This document shows positions 53,910 to 64,000 of a stretch of 64,000 bases of DNA, piece after piece. How positions within the stretch are numbered: the first letter of the stretch is position 1; each line of letters starts with the position of its first letter. Made by a program: the position numbers and the translations under genes. The stretch is from NCBI RefSeq assembly GCF_019904175.1, contig NZ_CP061913.1:1674001-1738000 (forward strand), given 5' to 3'. The notes under the pieces were generated by a model. The model ran no database searches. It saw only the letters and a list, made by a program, of their open reading frames with translations, and was not told where the DNA came from. The stretch is from Dactylosporangium vinaceum (GTDB taxonomy: Bacteria; Actinomycetota; Actinomycetes; Mycobacteriales; Micromonosporaceae).

Positions 53910-54129
53910 ATTTATACCTTATTTCGGGTTTGCTGGATTGCGCGGCTATTGGCAGAGGGGCGTGATATCGCCGGTGCATGCGCATCGGACTGGTGCGTAA
54001 CAAGCCTGGGCCAACGCAGCGCGTGACGAGCCGGTGATGACGAGCGACGGCAGGCATCGATCCAGCGCCCCACCAACGCGACAGCCATCCCCATGCGGAC
54101 AACACGCACCCGCACACTTGCTGAACATC

Positions 54130-54600
54130 AACCGCGGGCGTGCGCGCGCCTGTGTGCTGCTTGGATGCCGCCGTGTGCCCTATGTCGTGGGCCGTGCGTC
54201 GTGTGCCGTGCGCTCTGGGCAGCGCGCCGTGGAGGCTGTGCGCTCTGGGCAGCGCGCCGTGGGGGCCGTGCGCCGTGGAGGCCGTGCGCTGCGGACCGTG
54301 CGCCTGCGCGCTGCCGGATGTCATCGCGGGCTGTGGGCCTTTGTGCTGGCGGATGTCGACGCAGGCCGCATGCGGATGCGGCTGGTGACGCGGGCGATTG
54401 CTGGAAGCTGCCTCGCGCGGACGCGGCTGGTGGTGCGGCGGTTGGTGGGCGCTGCCACGCGCGGGCGCGTGCGGCGGATCGAGCAGCGAGGTGGGTTAGG
54501 ACGAGGGAGCGCCGGTCTGCGATGGGTGGCCACGCGTGGGGCGGAACTCGGGATTGGAGCGCGGGGAGAGGCTGAGCCGGCGCCGGGCTGTGTTGTGGAC
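54130..54600. repeat. Low-complexity repeat tract with 30-bp tandem units
   Basis: GTGCGCTCTGGGCAGCGCGC recurs at 54208 and 54238 (30-base period), with partial GCCGTGGAGGCCGTGCGC units after it. One GCGCGGACGCGG core is near 54417. The tract fills the gap between the PIG-L operon and the convergent FilP-like gene; no gene is supported. Confidence 0.6.
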
Positions 54601-54709
54601 ACGCGCGGGGGCGGGGAGGTGTGTCTGTACGGCGACGGCCGCGGCGCGGGTGCGCGGCGGCCGTCGGGAGTCTTTGGCGGGCTTGTGTCCGGTGGGTGCC
54701 GGAGGTGGG

Positions 54710-56905
54710 TCAGCGGGTGCCGTTGGCGGTTGCTGTGGTGAGTTCCTCGCTGGCGGCGGGCGGCTCGGGGTCGGTGGCGTCCGGGGCCGTTGTGGTCGCT
54801 GCGGTGGCCTGCTTCGTGGGGGGCTGGGGCTTCGCTTTGGGCTTGCCGCCGTTCGCGGTGACCTTGGCCTCCACGTTCTCGACCTTCGCCCCGTCGACCT
54901 TCGCCCCATCGGCTTTCGCGCCGTCGACCTTCACGCCGTCCGTCTTCGCTCCATCGACCTTCGCGCCGTCGATCTTCGCTCCATCGACCTTCGCGCCGTC
55001 GATCTTCGCCCCGTCGACTTTCGCGCCGTCGATCTTCACCGCGTCGGTCTTCGGCTCGGCGGGCTTTGCGTCCGCGGGCTTGTTGGCCTCGGCGGCCTTC
55101 AGGGCTTCTGCGGCCTCGGTCTTGGCCAGTTCCAGGGCGGCCTGGGCGGCGCTCGACTCGGCTTCCAAGGTGGCGATCCTGGCCTTCAAGGTCTCCGCGT
55201 CGGCCTTGGTGGTCTCGGCGTCGGCGGCGCTCGACTTGGCCTCGGCCAGCTCGGCCTCCAGCGTGGCGACCTTGGCCTTCAAGGTTTCGGCCTCGGCGGC
55301 GGTCGCGCGCAGGGAGTCGGCCTCCGCGGCGGTGGCGCGCAGGGTCTCGGCGTCGGCCGCGGCGGCGCGCAGGGAGTCGGCCTCGGCCTCCAGGGCGGCG
55401 ATGCGGGCCTTGAAGGTCTCGGCCTCCTGGTCCGCGGCGGCGCGGATCTCGGCGGTCTCGGCCTCGGCGGCGGCCCTCGCGGCCTCGGCGGCGGCGCGGG
55501 CGGCGTCGTCCTTCGCCTTCGCCTCCGCGCGCAGGGTCTCCGCTTCGGTGGCAGCCTTGGTGCGCAGGTCGTCGGCGTGCGTGGCCGCCTCGGCGCGGAC
55601 GGACTCGGCGTGGGTGGCCGCCTCCGCGCGCAGGGAGTCGGCCTCGGTGACCGCTGACGTGCGCAAGGTCTCGGCCTCGGTGGCGGCGGTCGTGCGCAGG
55701 GTCTCGGCCTCGGCCGCGGCGGCGGCGCGGAGGGAGTCGGCCTCGGTCGCCGCGGCCGCGCGCTGCTCGGCCAGCTCGGCCTCGTGGGTGGCGCGGAGCT
55801 CGGCGAGCTGCTGCTGGAGTGTCTCGCGGTGGGCGGCCACCTCGGTGTCGGCGGCCTGCTTGGCGACGGTGGTGTCGGCCTCGAGCTGGAGGCGGGCCTG
55901 CTCGGCGGCCTCCGCGGCGGTCGCCTCGGCCTGGGCGATCAGGGCGGCGGCGGCCTCCTGGGCCTGCTTGGCGATGGTGGCGGCGTGCTCCTCGGCCCGC
56001 TTGGCGACCGCCTCGGCGGCCTCCTGAGCCTTGGCCGCGACCGCGGCGGCGGTCTGCTGGGACTGCGCGGCGAGCGTGTCGGCCTCGTGCTTGGCCTGGG
56101 CGGCGAGCGTGGCCGCCTGCTCCTGGGCCTGCGCGATCAGCGCGGCGGCGTGGGACTTGGCGCCGGCGGTCTCCTGCTCGGCGGCCGCGCGCACGGCGTG
56201 GGCGTGCTGGTCGGCCTCGGCCTTGACGGCGGCCGCGTGCTGCTCGGCGGAGGTGCGCACGCTGTGTGCGTGCCGCTCGGCGTCGGCCCGGGCCTGCTCG
56301 AGCTGGGCGTTGGTGGTCTGCGTGATGCGCTGGGCCTCGGCCTGGGCGGCGGCGATGAGGCGCTCGCCCTCGGCGCGGGCCTGGGCGGCGCGCTCCTCGA
56401 TGGCGCGGGCCTCGGCGTCAAGCGACTGGCGGCGGTGGGCGACCGAGCGCTCCTCCTCGGACCGCCGGGCGGCCAGGGCGAGCTCGAAGTCCTCGTTGGC
56501 CTTGGAGGCGCGGCTGCGGGCCTCGGCGAGCAGCCGCTCGGCCTCGGCGCGCAGGCCGGAGATCTCCTGGACGGCGTTGCCGCGGATGTCGGCGGCCTGG
56601 TCCTCGGCGAGGGCGAGGATCTGCTCGACGCGCGGGCCGAGGTGGCGGAACGAGAGGACCTCGCCGCGCCCGGGCGCGTGCCGGCGCAGCTCGGACAGCT
56701 CCATCTGGAGGTCCTGCACCTGGGAGGCGAGCGCCTGGACCTGACCCCAGACCTCCTCGTTCTCCACCTTCAGCGCGGCGATCTCGTTCTCGGACTGAGT
56801 CCAGTACTTATCGACCTGGTCGCGCCGGTAGCCCCGGATCGCCGTCTCGAAGTCGGGTTCCGAGGACACGCCCGTGCCCGAGTTGAAGAGGTCGCCGTCT
56901 GACAT
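54710..56905 (-). CDS. FilP/DivIVA-like long coiled-coil protein with KVDGA repeats
   Basis: A 731-residue filament-forming-type protein. The N-terminus MSDGDLFNSG and FETAIRGYRRDQVDKYW is the DivIVA/FilP-like RGYxxxQVD motif. About 550 residues of Ala/Glu-rich heptad coiled coil follow (AEAETLR, AEADSLR repeats). The tail contains ten KxDGA-type pentapeptides in a row (about residues 624-673, DNA 54887-55036), then a Pro/Thr-rich end. Position beside a second coiled-coil gene and mce-thiolase-meaB matches the Streptomyces filP-scy locus, which acts in polar growth. The ATG at 56905 is used; a GTG 7 codons earlier is less likely. Confidence 0.8.
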   Translation of the reverse strand: MSDGDLFNSGTGVSSEPDFETAIRGYRRDQVDKYWTQSENEIAALKVENEEVWGQVQALASQVQDLQMELSELRRHAPGRGEVLSFRHLGPRVEQILALAEDQAADIRGNAVQEISGLRAEAERLLAEARSRASKANEDFELALAARRSEEERSVAHRRQSLDAEARAIEERAAQARAEGERLIAAAQAEAQRITQTTNAQLEQARADAERHAHSVRTSAEQHAAAVKAEADQHAHAVRAAAEQETAGAKSHAAALIAQAQEQAATLAAQAKHEADTLAAQSQQTAAAVAAKAQEAAEAVAKRAEEHAATIAKQAQEAAAALIAQAEATAAEAAEQARLQLEADTTVAKQAADTEVAAHRETLQQQLAELRATHEAELAEQRAAAATEADSLRAAAAAEAETLRTTAATEAETLRTSAVTEADSLRAEAATHAESVRAEAATHADDLRTKAATEAETLRAEAKAKDDAARAAAEAARAAAEAETAEIRAAADQEAETFKARIAALEAEADSLRAAAADAETLRATAAEADSLRATAAEAETLKAKVATLEAELAEAKSSAADAETTKADAETLKARIATLEAESSAAQAALELAKTEAAEALKAAEANKPADAKPAEPKTDAVKIDGAKVDGAKIDGAKVDGAKIDGAKVDGAKTDGVKVDGAKADGAKVDGAKVENVEAKVTANGGKPKAKPQPPTKQATAATTTAPDATDPEPPAASEELTTATANGTR

Positions 56906-57022
56906 AACACCTATCCTCACACGCAACGTCCCGCCACGCGCAATTACACACTGCGCGTGACGGGACCTGCGATCGAACTCCCCGTGAACCAGCTATGAAT
57001 CCGCGCCGGACCTGAACGGTCG

Positions 57023-58264
57023 TTACGCCGTGACCTTCTCGCCGTCGCCGGACTTGCCCTTCTTGGCGTCGCCGCCGCCCTGGGCCTGCCCGACCGTCGG
57101 CATGATGCCGGCGAGGCCGGAGAGCATCTGCCCGAGCTGCGACGTGACCGCGTCCTTCTGGCGCGTGAGGTCCTCGACCTCGCGACGGGCCCGGTTCGTG
57201 GTGTCCTCGGCCTCGGCCCGGGCCTCGCTGAGCTGGCGGTGCGCCTCGGCGCGGGCCTCGTTGACGGTCTTGTCGGCGAGGTTCTTGGCCTTGTCGATGG
57301 TCTCGGCGGCGGCCCGCTCGCTCTCGACCCGGCGGGTCTCGGCGCGCTGCTCGATCTCCTTGGCCCGGTCCTCGGCCGCCCGGGCGCGCCCCTCGGCCTC
57401 GGTGACCAGCTTCTGGGTGGCGGCGACGGCGGAGGCGTGGCGAGCGGACTCCTCGCGCTCGGCCTTCTCCTGCCGCTCGGCGATCTCCAGCGCGAGGGAC
57501 TGCAGGTCCTTGTCGCGCTTGTCGCGGGCGTCGGTGAGCAGCTTCGTCGCCTCGGCGCGCTTCTCCTCGGCCTCGCGCGCGGCCTTGGCCCGCAGCTGGG
57601 TGATCTCCCGCTCGGCGGTGGCCCGCAGCGTCGCGACCTCGCGCTCGACTGTCGCCTTGAGCTCGGCGACCTCGTGCGCGGTGGCGGTGCGCAGCTGCTT
57701 GGTCTCGCGCTCGGCGTCGGCCCGCAGCGTGTCGGCCTCGCGCCGGGCCTGCACCCGGACCTCGGCGGCCTCCCGCTCGGCGGCGGTGCGCAGGTTGCCC
57801 GCCTCGCGCTCCGCGGTCGCCTTCATCGCGGCCGACTCGGCGCGGGCCTTGTCGGTGATCTCGCGGGCCTCCAGCCGGGCCGCGGAGATGATGCCCTCGG
57901 ACTCGCGCTTGGCCTCGCCCCGGTGGTCGTTCGCCTGCTCCTCGGCCAGGCGCAGGATCTGCTCGACCCGGGTGCCCAGGCCCGACAGCGTCGGCCGGTT
58001 GTTCTCTTCCAGCTGCTTGTTGGTGTCGCTGAGCTTCTGCTCCATCGAGCCGAGCCGCTGCTCGGCCTGACGGACCCGGCGCTGGGCCTCGGCGAGGCGG
58101 CCCTCGGCCTCTTCGCGGGCCTGACTGGCCTGCTGCAGCTGCGCGTTGAGGCGCTGCAGCTTGCTGTCGACCTGCTGACGGTCGTAACCGCGCAGGACGA
58201 CACTCAGCTCTTCGTGATCAGAGCCGTTCTGGAAGAAATCAACCGAGGACTGCTGCTGGGGCAT
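57023..58264 (-). CDS. Scy/DivIVA-like coiled-coil polarity protein
   Basis: A 413-residue protein. The N-terminal LSVVLRGYDRQQVDSKLQRL is the DivIVA-like membrane/polarity motif, followed by a continuous coiled coil (RVRQAEQRLGSMEQKL, LGTRVEQILRLAEEQANDH, AEREAGNLRTAAEREAAEV). The end is glycine-rich (QAQGGGDAKKGKSGDGEK). It lies where Streptomyces carries scy but is much shorter than Streptomyces Scy. It is upstream of the FilP-like gene (117-base gap) and possibly co-transcribed. The ATG at 58264 is preferred; seven extra upstream codons are unsupported. Confidence 0.78.
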   Translation of the reverse strand: MPQQQSSVDFFQNGSDHEELSVVLRGYDRQQVDSKLQRLNAQLQQASQAREEAEGRLAEAQRRVRQAEQRLGSMEQKLSDTNKQLEENNRPTLSGLGTRVEQILRLAEEQANDHRGEAKRESEGIISAARLEAREITDKARAESAAMKATAEREAGNLRTAAEREAAEVRVQARREADTLRADAERETKQLRTATAHEVAELKATVEREVATLRATAEREITQLRAKAAREAEEKRAEATKLLTDARDKRDKDLQSLALEIAERQEKAEREESARHASAVAATQKLVTEAEGRARAAEDRAKEIEQRAETRRVESERAAAETIDKAKNLADKTVNEARAEAHRQLSEARAEAEDTTNRARREVEDLTRQKDAVTSQLGQMLSGLAGIMPTVGQAQGGGDAKKGKSGDGEKVTA

Positions 58265-58413
58265 TGGCACATACTTGCAGACCACCCGGGGGAGTTCGCA
58301 AGGGTGGAACGGCTATCTTCCGTACGGCTCTCATGGTCAACTTTCCCTGGCCAGGACACGCCGCGTTTTTGTCACGCTTTATGGGCGTGTCGGTACACCC
58401 GGACGAACGGTCC

Positions 58414-59745
58414 CTAACGGTTTCGAAACCGGTTGATCGCGGCCTCGTGCCGGGCCCGCAGCTGTGGATCACGAACGCCGAGGCCCTCGGCCGGGGCCAG
58501 GCCCAGGACGCCGACCTTGCCCTGGTGCAGGTTCCTGTGCACGTCCGACGCGGCCTGGCCGGTCTGCTCGAGGCAGTACACCCGCGAAAGCGTCGGGTGG
58601 ACACGACCGCGCATGATCAGCCGATTGGCCTCCCAGGCTTCCCGGTAGTTCGCGAAGTGGCTGCCGATGATCCTTTTGAGGTGCATCCAGAGATACCGGT
58701 TGTCGTACTGGTGCAGGTACCCCGACGTCGAGGCGCAGGTCACGATCGTGCCGCCGCGCTTGGCGACGTACACGGACGCGCCGAACGTCTCCCGGCCCGG
58801 GTGCTCGAAGACGATGTCGGGGTCCTCGCCGCCGGTCAGTGCCCGGATCTCCGCGCCGAACCGTTTCCACTCCGACACGTCCTGGGTCTGCTCGTCGCGC
58901 CAGAAGCGGTACCCGGACCTGTCGATCACCAGCTCGGCGCCCATGGCCCGGCACAATTGCGCCTTCTGGGGGCTCGAAACCACACAAACGGGGGTCGCCC
59001 CACCGTTGAGTGCGAACTGCACCGCGTAGGAGCCGAGGCCCCCGGAGGCGCCCCAGATCAGCACGGTGTCGCCCTGCTTCATCCGGGCGCCGTGGCGGGA
59101 GACGAGCTGGCGATACGCGGTCGAGTTCACCAGCCCCGGGCACGCCGCCTCCTCCCACGACAGGTGGACCGGCTTGGGCATGAGCTGGTTGGCCTTGACC
59201 AGGGCGAGCTCGGCCAGGCCGCCGTAGTTGGTCTCGAAGCCCCAGATCCGCTGCTGCGGGTCGAGCATGGTGTCGTCGTGGCCGGCCGCGTCCTCCAGCT
59301 CGACGCTCAGGCAGTGCGCCACCACCTCGTCGCCGGGCCGCCATCTGGTGACACCGGGGCCCACTCGCAGTACCACTCCAGCTGCGTCTGAACCGACGAC
59401 GTGATAGGGGCGATCATGCCCCCGTCCGTAACGGCGCAGGAACGCGAAGGTCGGGACCGGCTCGAAGATCGACGTCCAGACGGTGTTGTAGTTGACGGCG
59501 GAGCCCATGACCGCGATCAGGGCCTCGCCGGGCCCGACCTCTGGTGTGGGGACCTCCTGCACATGCAGTGACTTGCGCGGGTCCTTCTCCCGGGTGTCGA
59601 GCCCGTCGAACATCGCCGCCTCGGCGGCCCGCACGACGACACCCCGATAACTCTCGGGCACCGGCAGCGCGGCCACCGCCCGGAGCTCGGCCGCCGGATC
59701 GGCCGCCCCCTCCGCCTGCATGATCGCATCGAGAATCTTCTGCAT
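58414..59745 (-). CDS. ccr: Crotonyl-CoA carboxylase/reductase
   Basis: Reductively carboxylates crotonyl-CoA to ethylmalonyl-CoA using NADPH and CO2, the key step of the ethylmalonyl-CoA pathway and a source of polyketide extender units. The 443-residue MDR protein has the long N-terminal region typical of Ccr (MQKILDAIMQAEGAADPAAE, GSAVNYNTVWTSIFEPVPTF), the NADPH-binding VLIWGASGGLGSYAVQFALN and FEHPGRETFGASVYVAKRGG. The ATG at 59745 lies 7 bases after a TAACCT -10 element. An operator-like dyad shared with meaA overlaps the promoter. It lies downstream of the epimerase gene. Confidence 0.95.
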   Translation of the reverse strand: MQKILDAIMQAEGAADPAAELRAVAALPVPESYRGVVVRAAEAAMFDGLDTREKDPRKSLHVQEVPTPEVGPGEALIAVMGSAVNYNTVWTSIFEPVPTFAFLRRYGRGHDRPYHVVGSDAAGVVLRVGPGVTRWRPGDEVVAHCLSVELEDAAGHDDTMLDPQQRIWGFETNYGGLAELALVKANQLMPKPVHLSWEEAACPGLVNSTAYRQLVSRHGARMKQGDTVLIWGASGGLGSYAVQFALNGGATPVCVVSSPQKAQLCRAMGAELVIDRSGYRFWRDEQTQDVSEWKRFGAEIRALTGGEDPDIVFEHPGRETFGASVYVAKRGGTIVTCASTSGYLHQYDNRYLWMHLKRIIGSHFANYREAWEANRLIMRGRVHPTLSRVYCLEQTGQAASDVHRNLHQGKVGVLGLAPAEGLGVRDPQLRARHEAAINRFRNR

Positions 59746-59752
59746 GGGCCGG

Positions 59753-59769
59753 AGGTTACTGACCGGTAG
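59753..59769 (-). promoter_or_regulatory. ccr promoter -10 with overlapping operator-like dyad
   Basis: On the minus strand TAACCT (59758-59753) ends 7 bases before the ccr ATG. TTACTGACCGGTAG (59756-59769) fits TACnGnnCnGTA and overlaps the -10 by 3 bases, exactly as in the meaA promoter. Confidence 0.6.
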
Positions 59770-59786
59770 CTTATCGGCGGAACGGC

Positions 59787-60254
59787 CTAGTGAGAAATTG
59801 CATCAGCGGGCTGGACCAGCTCGACAAGGACCCCTCCGGCATCCTTGGGATGCACGAAATTAATGCGACTTCCGGCTGTACCGCGACGAGGCGCGTCATA
59901 CAGCAGCCGCACCCCGCGTTCACGCAGTGCTGCGCACGTGGCATCGACATCGGTGACCGTATAGGCGAGCTGCTGCATCCCCGGCCCGCTGCGCTCGAGG
60001 AACTTGGCGATGGTCGAGCTCGGCGACAGCGGCGCCAGCAGCTGCAGGCAGCCGCCCTCCGTGGTCGGGCCGACGGAGAGCATGGCCTCGCGCACGCCCT
60101 GCTCCTCGTTCGTCTCCTCGTGCACGCAGCGCATCCCGAAGACGCGGGCGTAGAACTCGATGGCCTCGTCGAGGTCGGCCACGGCGATGCCGACGTGATC
60201 GATCCGCTGGATGCCGATGGGTGATATATCCAACTTCGGGGCGGCGGTGTCCAT
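59787..60254 (-). CDS. mce: Methylmalonyl-CoA/ethylmalonyl-CoA epimerase
   Basis: A 155-residue vicinal-oxygen-chelate metalloenzyme that epimerises the alpha carbon of methylmalonyl- or ethylmalonyl-CoA for B12 mutases. It has [20 protein letters not shown] with the first metal His, [37 protein letters not shown] with the second ligand region, and the C-terminal Glu in [10 protein letters not shown]. It is divergent from the thiolase and 41 bases upstream of ccr, consistent with shared function. Confidence 0.93.
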   Translation of the reverse strand: MDTAAPKLDISPIGIQRIDHVGIAVADLDEAIEFYARVFGMRCVHEETNEEQGVREAMLSVGPTTEGGCLQLLAPLSPSSTIAKFLERSGPGMQQLAYTVTDVDATCAALRERGVRLLYDAPRRGTAGSRINFVHPKDAGGVLVELVQPADAISH

Positions 60255-60330
60255 GGCGATATTCTGGGCTTATCCAACGTTCAGGTCGCGACGAGGCGGC
60301 TGTGAACCTTCTCTCGGAGGCCCTTTAGCG

Positions 60331-61518
60331 ATGATTCAGTCGGTGATTGTCAACGGCGCCCGCACGCCGATGGGTCGCCTGCTCGGTGCCCTGAAGGACT
60401 TTCCGGCCACGAAACTGGGTGAAGTCGCGATCCGGGCCGCGCTGGAGCGCTCCGGGGTCGCGCCGGAGCAGGTGCAGTACGTCATCATGGGCCAGGTCCT
60501 GCAGGCCGGCGCCGGGCAGATCCCCGCGCGCCAGGCCGCGATCGGGGCGGGCATCCCCATGAGCGTCCCCGCGCTCACGATCAACAAGGTATGCCTGTCG
60601 GGCCTCGACGCGATCGCCCTGGCCGACCAGCTCATCCGGGCCGGCGAGTTCGACATCGTGGTGGCCGGGGGCATGGAGTCGATGACAAACGCGCCGCACC
60701 TGCTCCTCGGGCAGCGGCAGGGGTACAAGTACGGCGACGTGGTCGTCAAGGACCACATGGCCCTGGACGGGCTGACCGACGCGTACGACCAGGTGTCCAT
60801 GGGTGAATCGACCGAGCGGCACGTCGCCCGGCTCGGCATCACCCGCGAGGCCCAGGACGCGTTCGGCGCGGCCAGCCACCAGAAGGCCGCGGCCGCGCAG
60901 AAGAACGGCCACTTCGCCGAGGAGATCACCCCCGTCGCCATCCCGCAGCGCAAGGGCGAGCCGTTGCTGGTGACCGAGGACGAGCAGATCCGCCCCGAGA
61001 CGACCGTCGAGACCCTGGCCAAGCTGCGCCCGGCGTTCACCGCGGACGGCACGATCACGGCCGCCACCTCCTCGCCCATCTCCGACGGCGCCTGCGCGGT
61101 CGTCGTGATGAGCCGGGCCAAGGCCGAGGAGCTGGGCCTGGAGTGGATCGCCGAGATCGGCGCCCACGGCAACGTCGCCGGCCCCGACAACTCGCTGACC
61201 AGCCAGCCCTCCAACGCCATCAAGCACGCCCTGACCAAGGCCGGCCTGGGCGTCGAGGACCTGGACCTGGTCGAGATCAACGAGGCGTTCGCGGCCGTCG
61301 GCGTGCAGTCCACGGCCGACCTCGGCATCGACCCGGCCATCGTCAACGTCAACGGCGGCGCGATAGCCCTCGGCCACCCGATCGGCATGAGCGGCGCCCG
61401 CCTGGCCCTCACCCTGATCCTGGAGCTGCGCCGGCGCGGTGGCGGCCTGGGCGCGGCGGCCCTCTGCGGCGGCGGTGGGCAGGGCGACGCCCTCCTGTTC
61501 CGCGTACCCAAGCGGTGA
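60331..61518 (+). CDS. Acetyl-CoA C-acetyltransferase (thiolase)
   Basis: Condenses two acetyl-CoA into acetoacetyl-CoA or performs the reverse. The 395-residue protein has the acyl-accepting Cys in [41 protein letters not shown], the His motif [19 protein letters not shown] and the second catalytic Cys in [12 protein letters not shown]. The ATG at 60331 has TCGGAGG upstream; the frame is open to 60211 but not supported. It feeds the 3-hydroxybutyryl-CoA dehydrogenase and Ccr route. Its stop overlaps the meaB GTG (GTGA). Confidence 0.95.
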   Translation: MIQSVIVNGARTPMGRLLGALKDFPATKLGEVAIRAALERSGVAPEQVQYVIMGQVLQAGAGQIPARQAAIGAGIPMSVPALTINKVCLSGLDAIALADQLIRAGEFDIVVAGGMESMTNAPHLLLGQRQGYKYGDVVVKDHMALDGLTDAYDQVSMGESTERHVARLGITREAQDAFGAASHQKAAAAQKNGHFAEEITPVAIPQRKGEPLLVTEDEQIRPETTVETLAKLRPAFTADGTITAATSSPISDGACAVVVMSRAKAEELGLEWIAEIGAHGNVAGPDNSLTSQPSNAIKHALTKAGLGVEDLDLVEINEAFAAVGVQSTADLGIDPAIVNVNGGAIALGHPIGMSGARLALTLILELRRRGGGLGAAALCGGGGQGDALLFRVPKR

Positions 61519-62477
61519 CCCTCCGCCGCTCCCGCGACGTACCCACCCTGGTCGCCGCCGCCCGCGACGGCGACCCCAGGGCGGTGGCCCGGCTCATCAG
61601 CCTGGTCGAGGACGGCGACGAGGCCCTGCCCCGCATCGCCGCCGCCCTCGCCCCGCACACGGGAGCCGCCGCCGTTGTCGGCCTGACCGGCGCCCCCGGC
61701 GTGGGCAAGTCGACGACCACGAACGAGCTGGTCACCGCGTTCCGCAAGGCCGGCCGCCGGGTGGGCGTCCTCGCGGTGGACCCCTCGAGCCCCTTCACCG
61801 GCGGCGCCATCCTGGGCGACCGCGTCCGGATGCAGGACCACGCCACCGACCCGGGCGTGTACATCCGCTCCATGTCCAGCCGCGGCCACCTGGGCGGCCT
61901 CTCCGCCGCCACCCCCCAGGCGGCCCGCGTCCTCGCCGCCGCCGGCTGCGACCCGGTCGTCATCGAGACCGTCGGCGTCGGCCAGGCCGAGGTCGAGATC
62001 GCCGGCCTGGCCGACACCACGGTGGTCCTGCTGGCCCCGGGCATGGGCGACGCCATCCAGGCCGCGAAGGCCGGCGTCCTGGAGATCGCCGACATCTTCG
62101 TCGTCAACAAGGCCGACCGCGACGGCGCCGACGCCACGTACCGCGACATCCAGGGCATGATCGGCCTGGGCACCCGAGCCCCGGGCGACTGGCGCCCTCG
62201 CGTGGTCCGCTGCGTAGCCGCCCGCGGCGAAGGCATCGCGGACCTGGTCGCCGCCATCGACGAGCACCGCGCCCACCTCGCCGCTTCGGGCGCGCTGACT
62301 CTGCGCCGCATCCGCCGCGCGGAGGCGGAGATCGAGGCGATCGCGCTCGGCGTCTTGCGCGCGCGGATGCAGGACCTGCACAGCGGAGACTCACTGACAA
62401 CCCTGGCCCGCGAGGTGGCGGAGGGCCGGACTGATCCGTACGCGGCGGCCGACACCCTGCTGGCGCAGCTCAGCTGA
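61515..62477 (+). CDS. meaB: MeaB-type GTPase chaperone of B12-dependent mutases
   Basis: A G3E-family GTPase that protects and reloads the B12 cofactor of acyl-CoA mutases. The 320-residue protein has the P-loop [30 protein letters not shown], the switch segment [19 protein letters not shown] and the base-recognition NKAD in [15 protein letters not shown]. The C-terminal dimerisation arm is present. The GTG at 61515 overlaps the thiolase stop. Its probable client is the MeaA-type mutase encoded at 5.8-7.8 kb. Confidence 0.95.
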   Translation: MTLRRSRDVPTLVAAARDGDPRAVARLISLVEDGDEALPRIAAALAPHTGAAAVVGLTGAPGVGKSTTTNELVTAFRKAGRRVGVLAVDPSSPFTGGAILGDRVRMQDHATDPGVYIRSMSSRGHLGGLSAATPQAARVLAAAGCDPVVIETVGVGQAEVEIAGLADTTVVLLAPGMGDAIQAAKAGVLEIADIFVVNKADRDGADATYRDIQGMIGLGTRAPGDWRPRVVRCVAARGEGIADLVAAIDEHRAHLAASGALTLRRIRRAEAEIEAIALGVLRARMQDLHSGDSLTTLAREVAEGRTDPYAAADTLLAQLS

Positions 62478-62479
62478 CT

Positions 62480-64000
<1,521 letters not shown>

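Noticed and set aside
54710..58264. Cellulose-binding proteins, a label often given to such coiled coils
   Set aside because: The sequences are DivIVA/FilP-like coiled coils with no carbohydrate-binding domain.

Overview
The window is high-GC actinobacterial chromosome. Gene content and order point to a filamentous actinomycete, most likely of the Micromonosporaceae (inference). The order atpG-atpD-atpC, DUF2550, cobalamin adenosyltransferase, murA and then nucS parallels the atp-murA-nucS region of mycobacteria. The right end (two coiled-coil genes, methylmalonyl-CoA epimerase, thiolase, meaB) parallels the filP-scy locus of Streptomyces. Other actinobacterial marks are a mycothiol-dependent maleylpyruvate-isomerase-type enzyme, an F420-type LLM oxidoreductase, frequent GTG starts and several apparently leaderless genes.

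Region 1 (1-23.5 kb) is mostly housekeeping: the end of the ATP synthase operon, murA (catalytic Cys replaced by Asp), nucS mismatch endonuclease, the fused B12 mutase meaA, an ABC exporter, a CHASE-type histidine kinase, an aldehyde dehydrogenase, a doxX-marR operon with a perfect palindromic operator, small membrane proteins, and a tandem-duplicated 3-hydroxyacyl-CoA dehydrogenase. Region 2 (23.7-53.8 kb) is a large exopolysaccharide/capsule locus. It holds an initiating sugar transferase (frameshifted here), a Wzx-type flippase, Wzy- and Wzz-type proteins, at least six glycosyltransferases, a polysaccharide deacetylase, a GNAT/CelD-like protein, an asparagine-synthase-like protein, a membrane-anchored beta-helix protein, a secreted sorbosone-dehydrogenase-like multidomain protein, and a nucleotide-sugar cassette (two C-methyltransferase-type proteins, epimerase, nucleotidyltransferase, PIG-L deacetylase). 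Region 3 (54.7-62.5 kb) has two FilP/Scy-like coiled-coil proteins followed by ccr, epimerase, acetyl-CoA acetyltransferase and meaB.

The metabolic thread is the ethylmalonyl-CoA route. Thiolase, 3-hydroxybutyryl-CoA dehydrogenase, Ccr, epimerase, the MeaA-type mutase and the MeaB chaperone are all present, together with an adenosyltransferase that could make the B12 cofactor. The meaA and ccr promoters, 52 kb apart, carry the same operator-like dyad at the same offset from the -10 element, which suggests one regulator controls both.

The most unusual feature is a set of long non-coding, very GC-rich repeat tracts in the gaps between gene blocks (about 12.1-12.9, 15.4-15.9, 20.5-21.1, 22.9-23.2, 54.1-54.6 and 62.5-64.0 kb). 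They have internal periods of 15, 29, 113, 122, 103, 30, 96 and 17 bp. Several share the core CGCGGACGCG, or its complement, although they lie tens of kilobases apart. No tRNA, rRNA, CRISPR array or insertion sequence was recognised.
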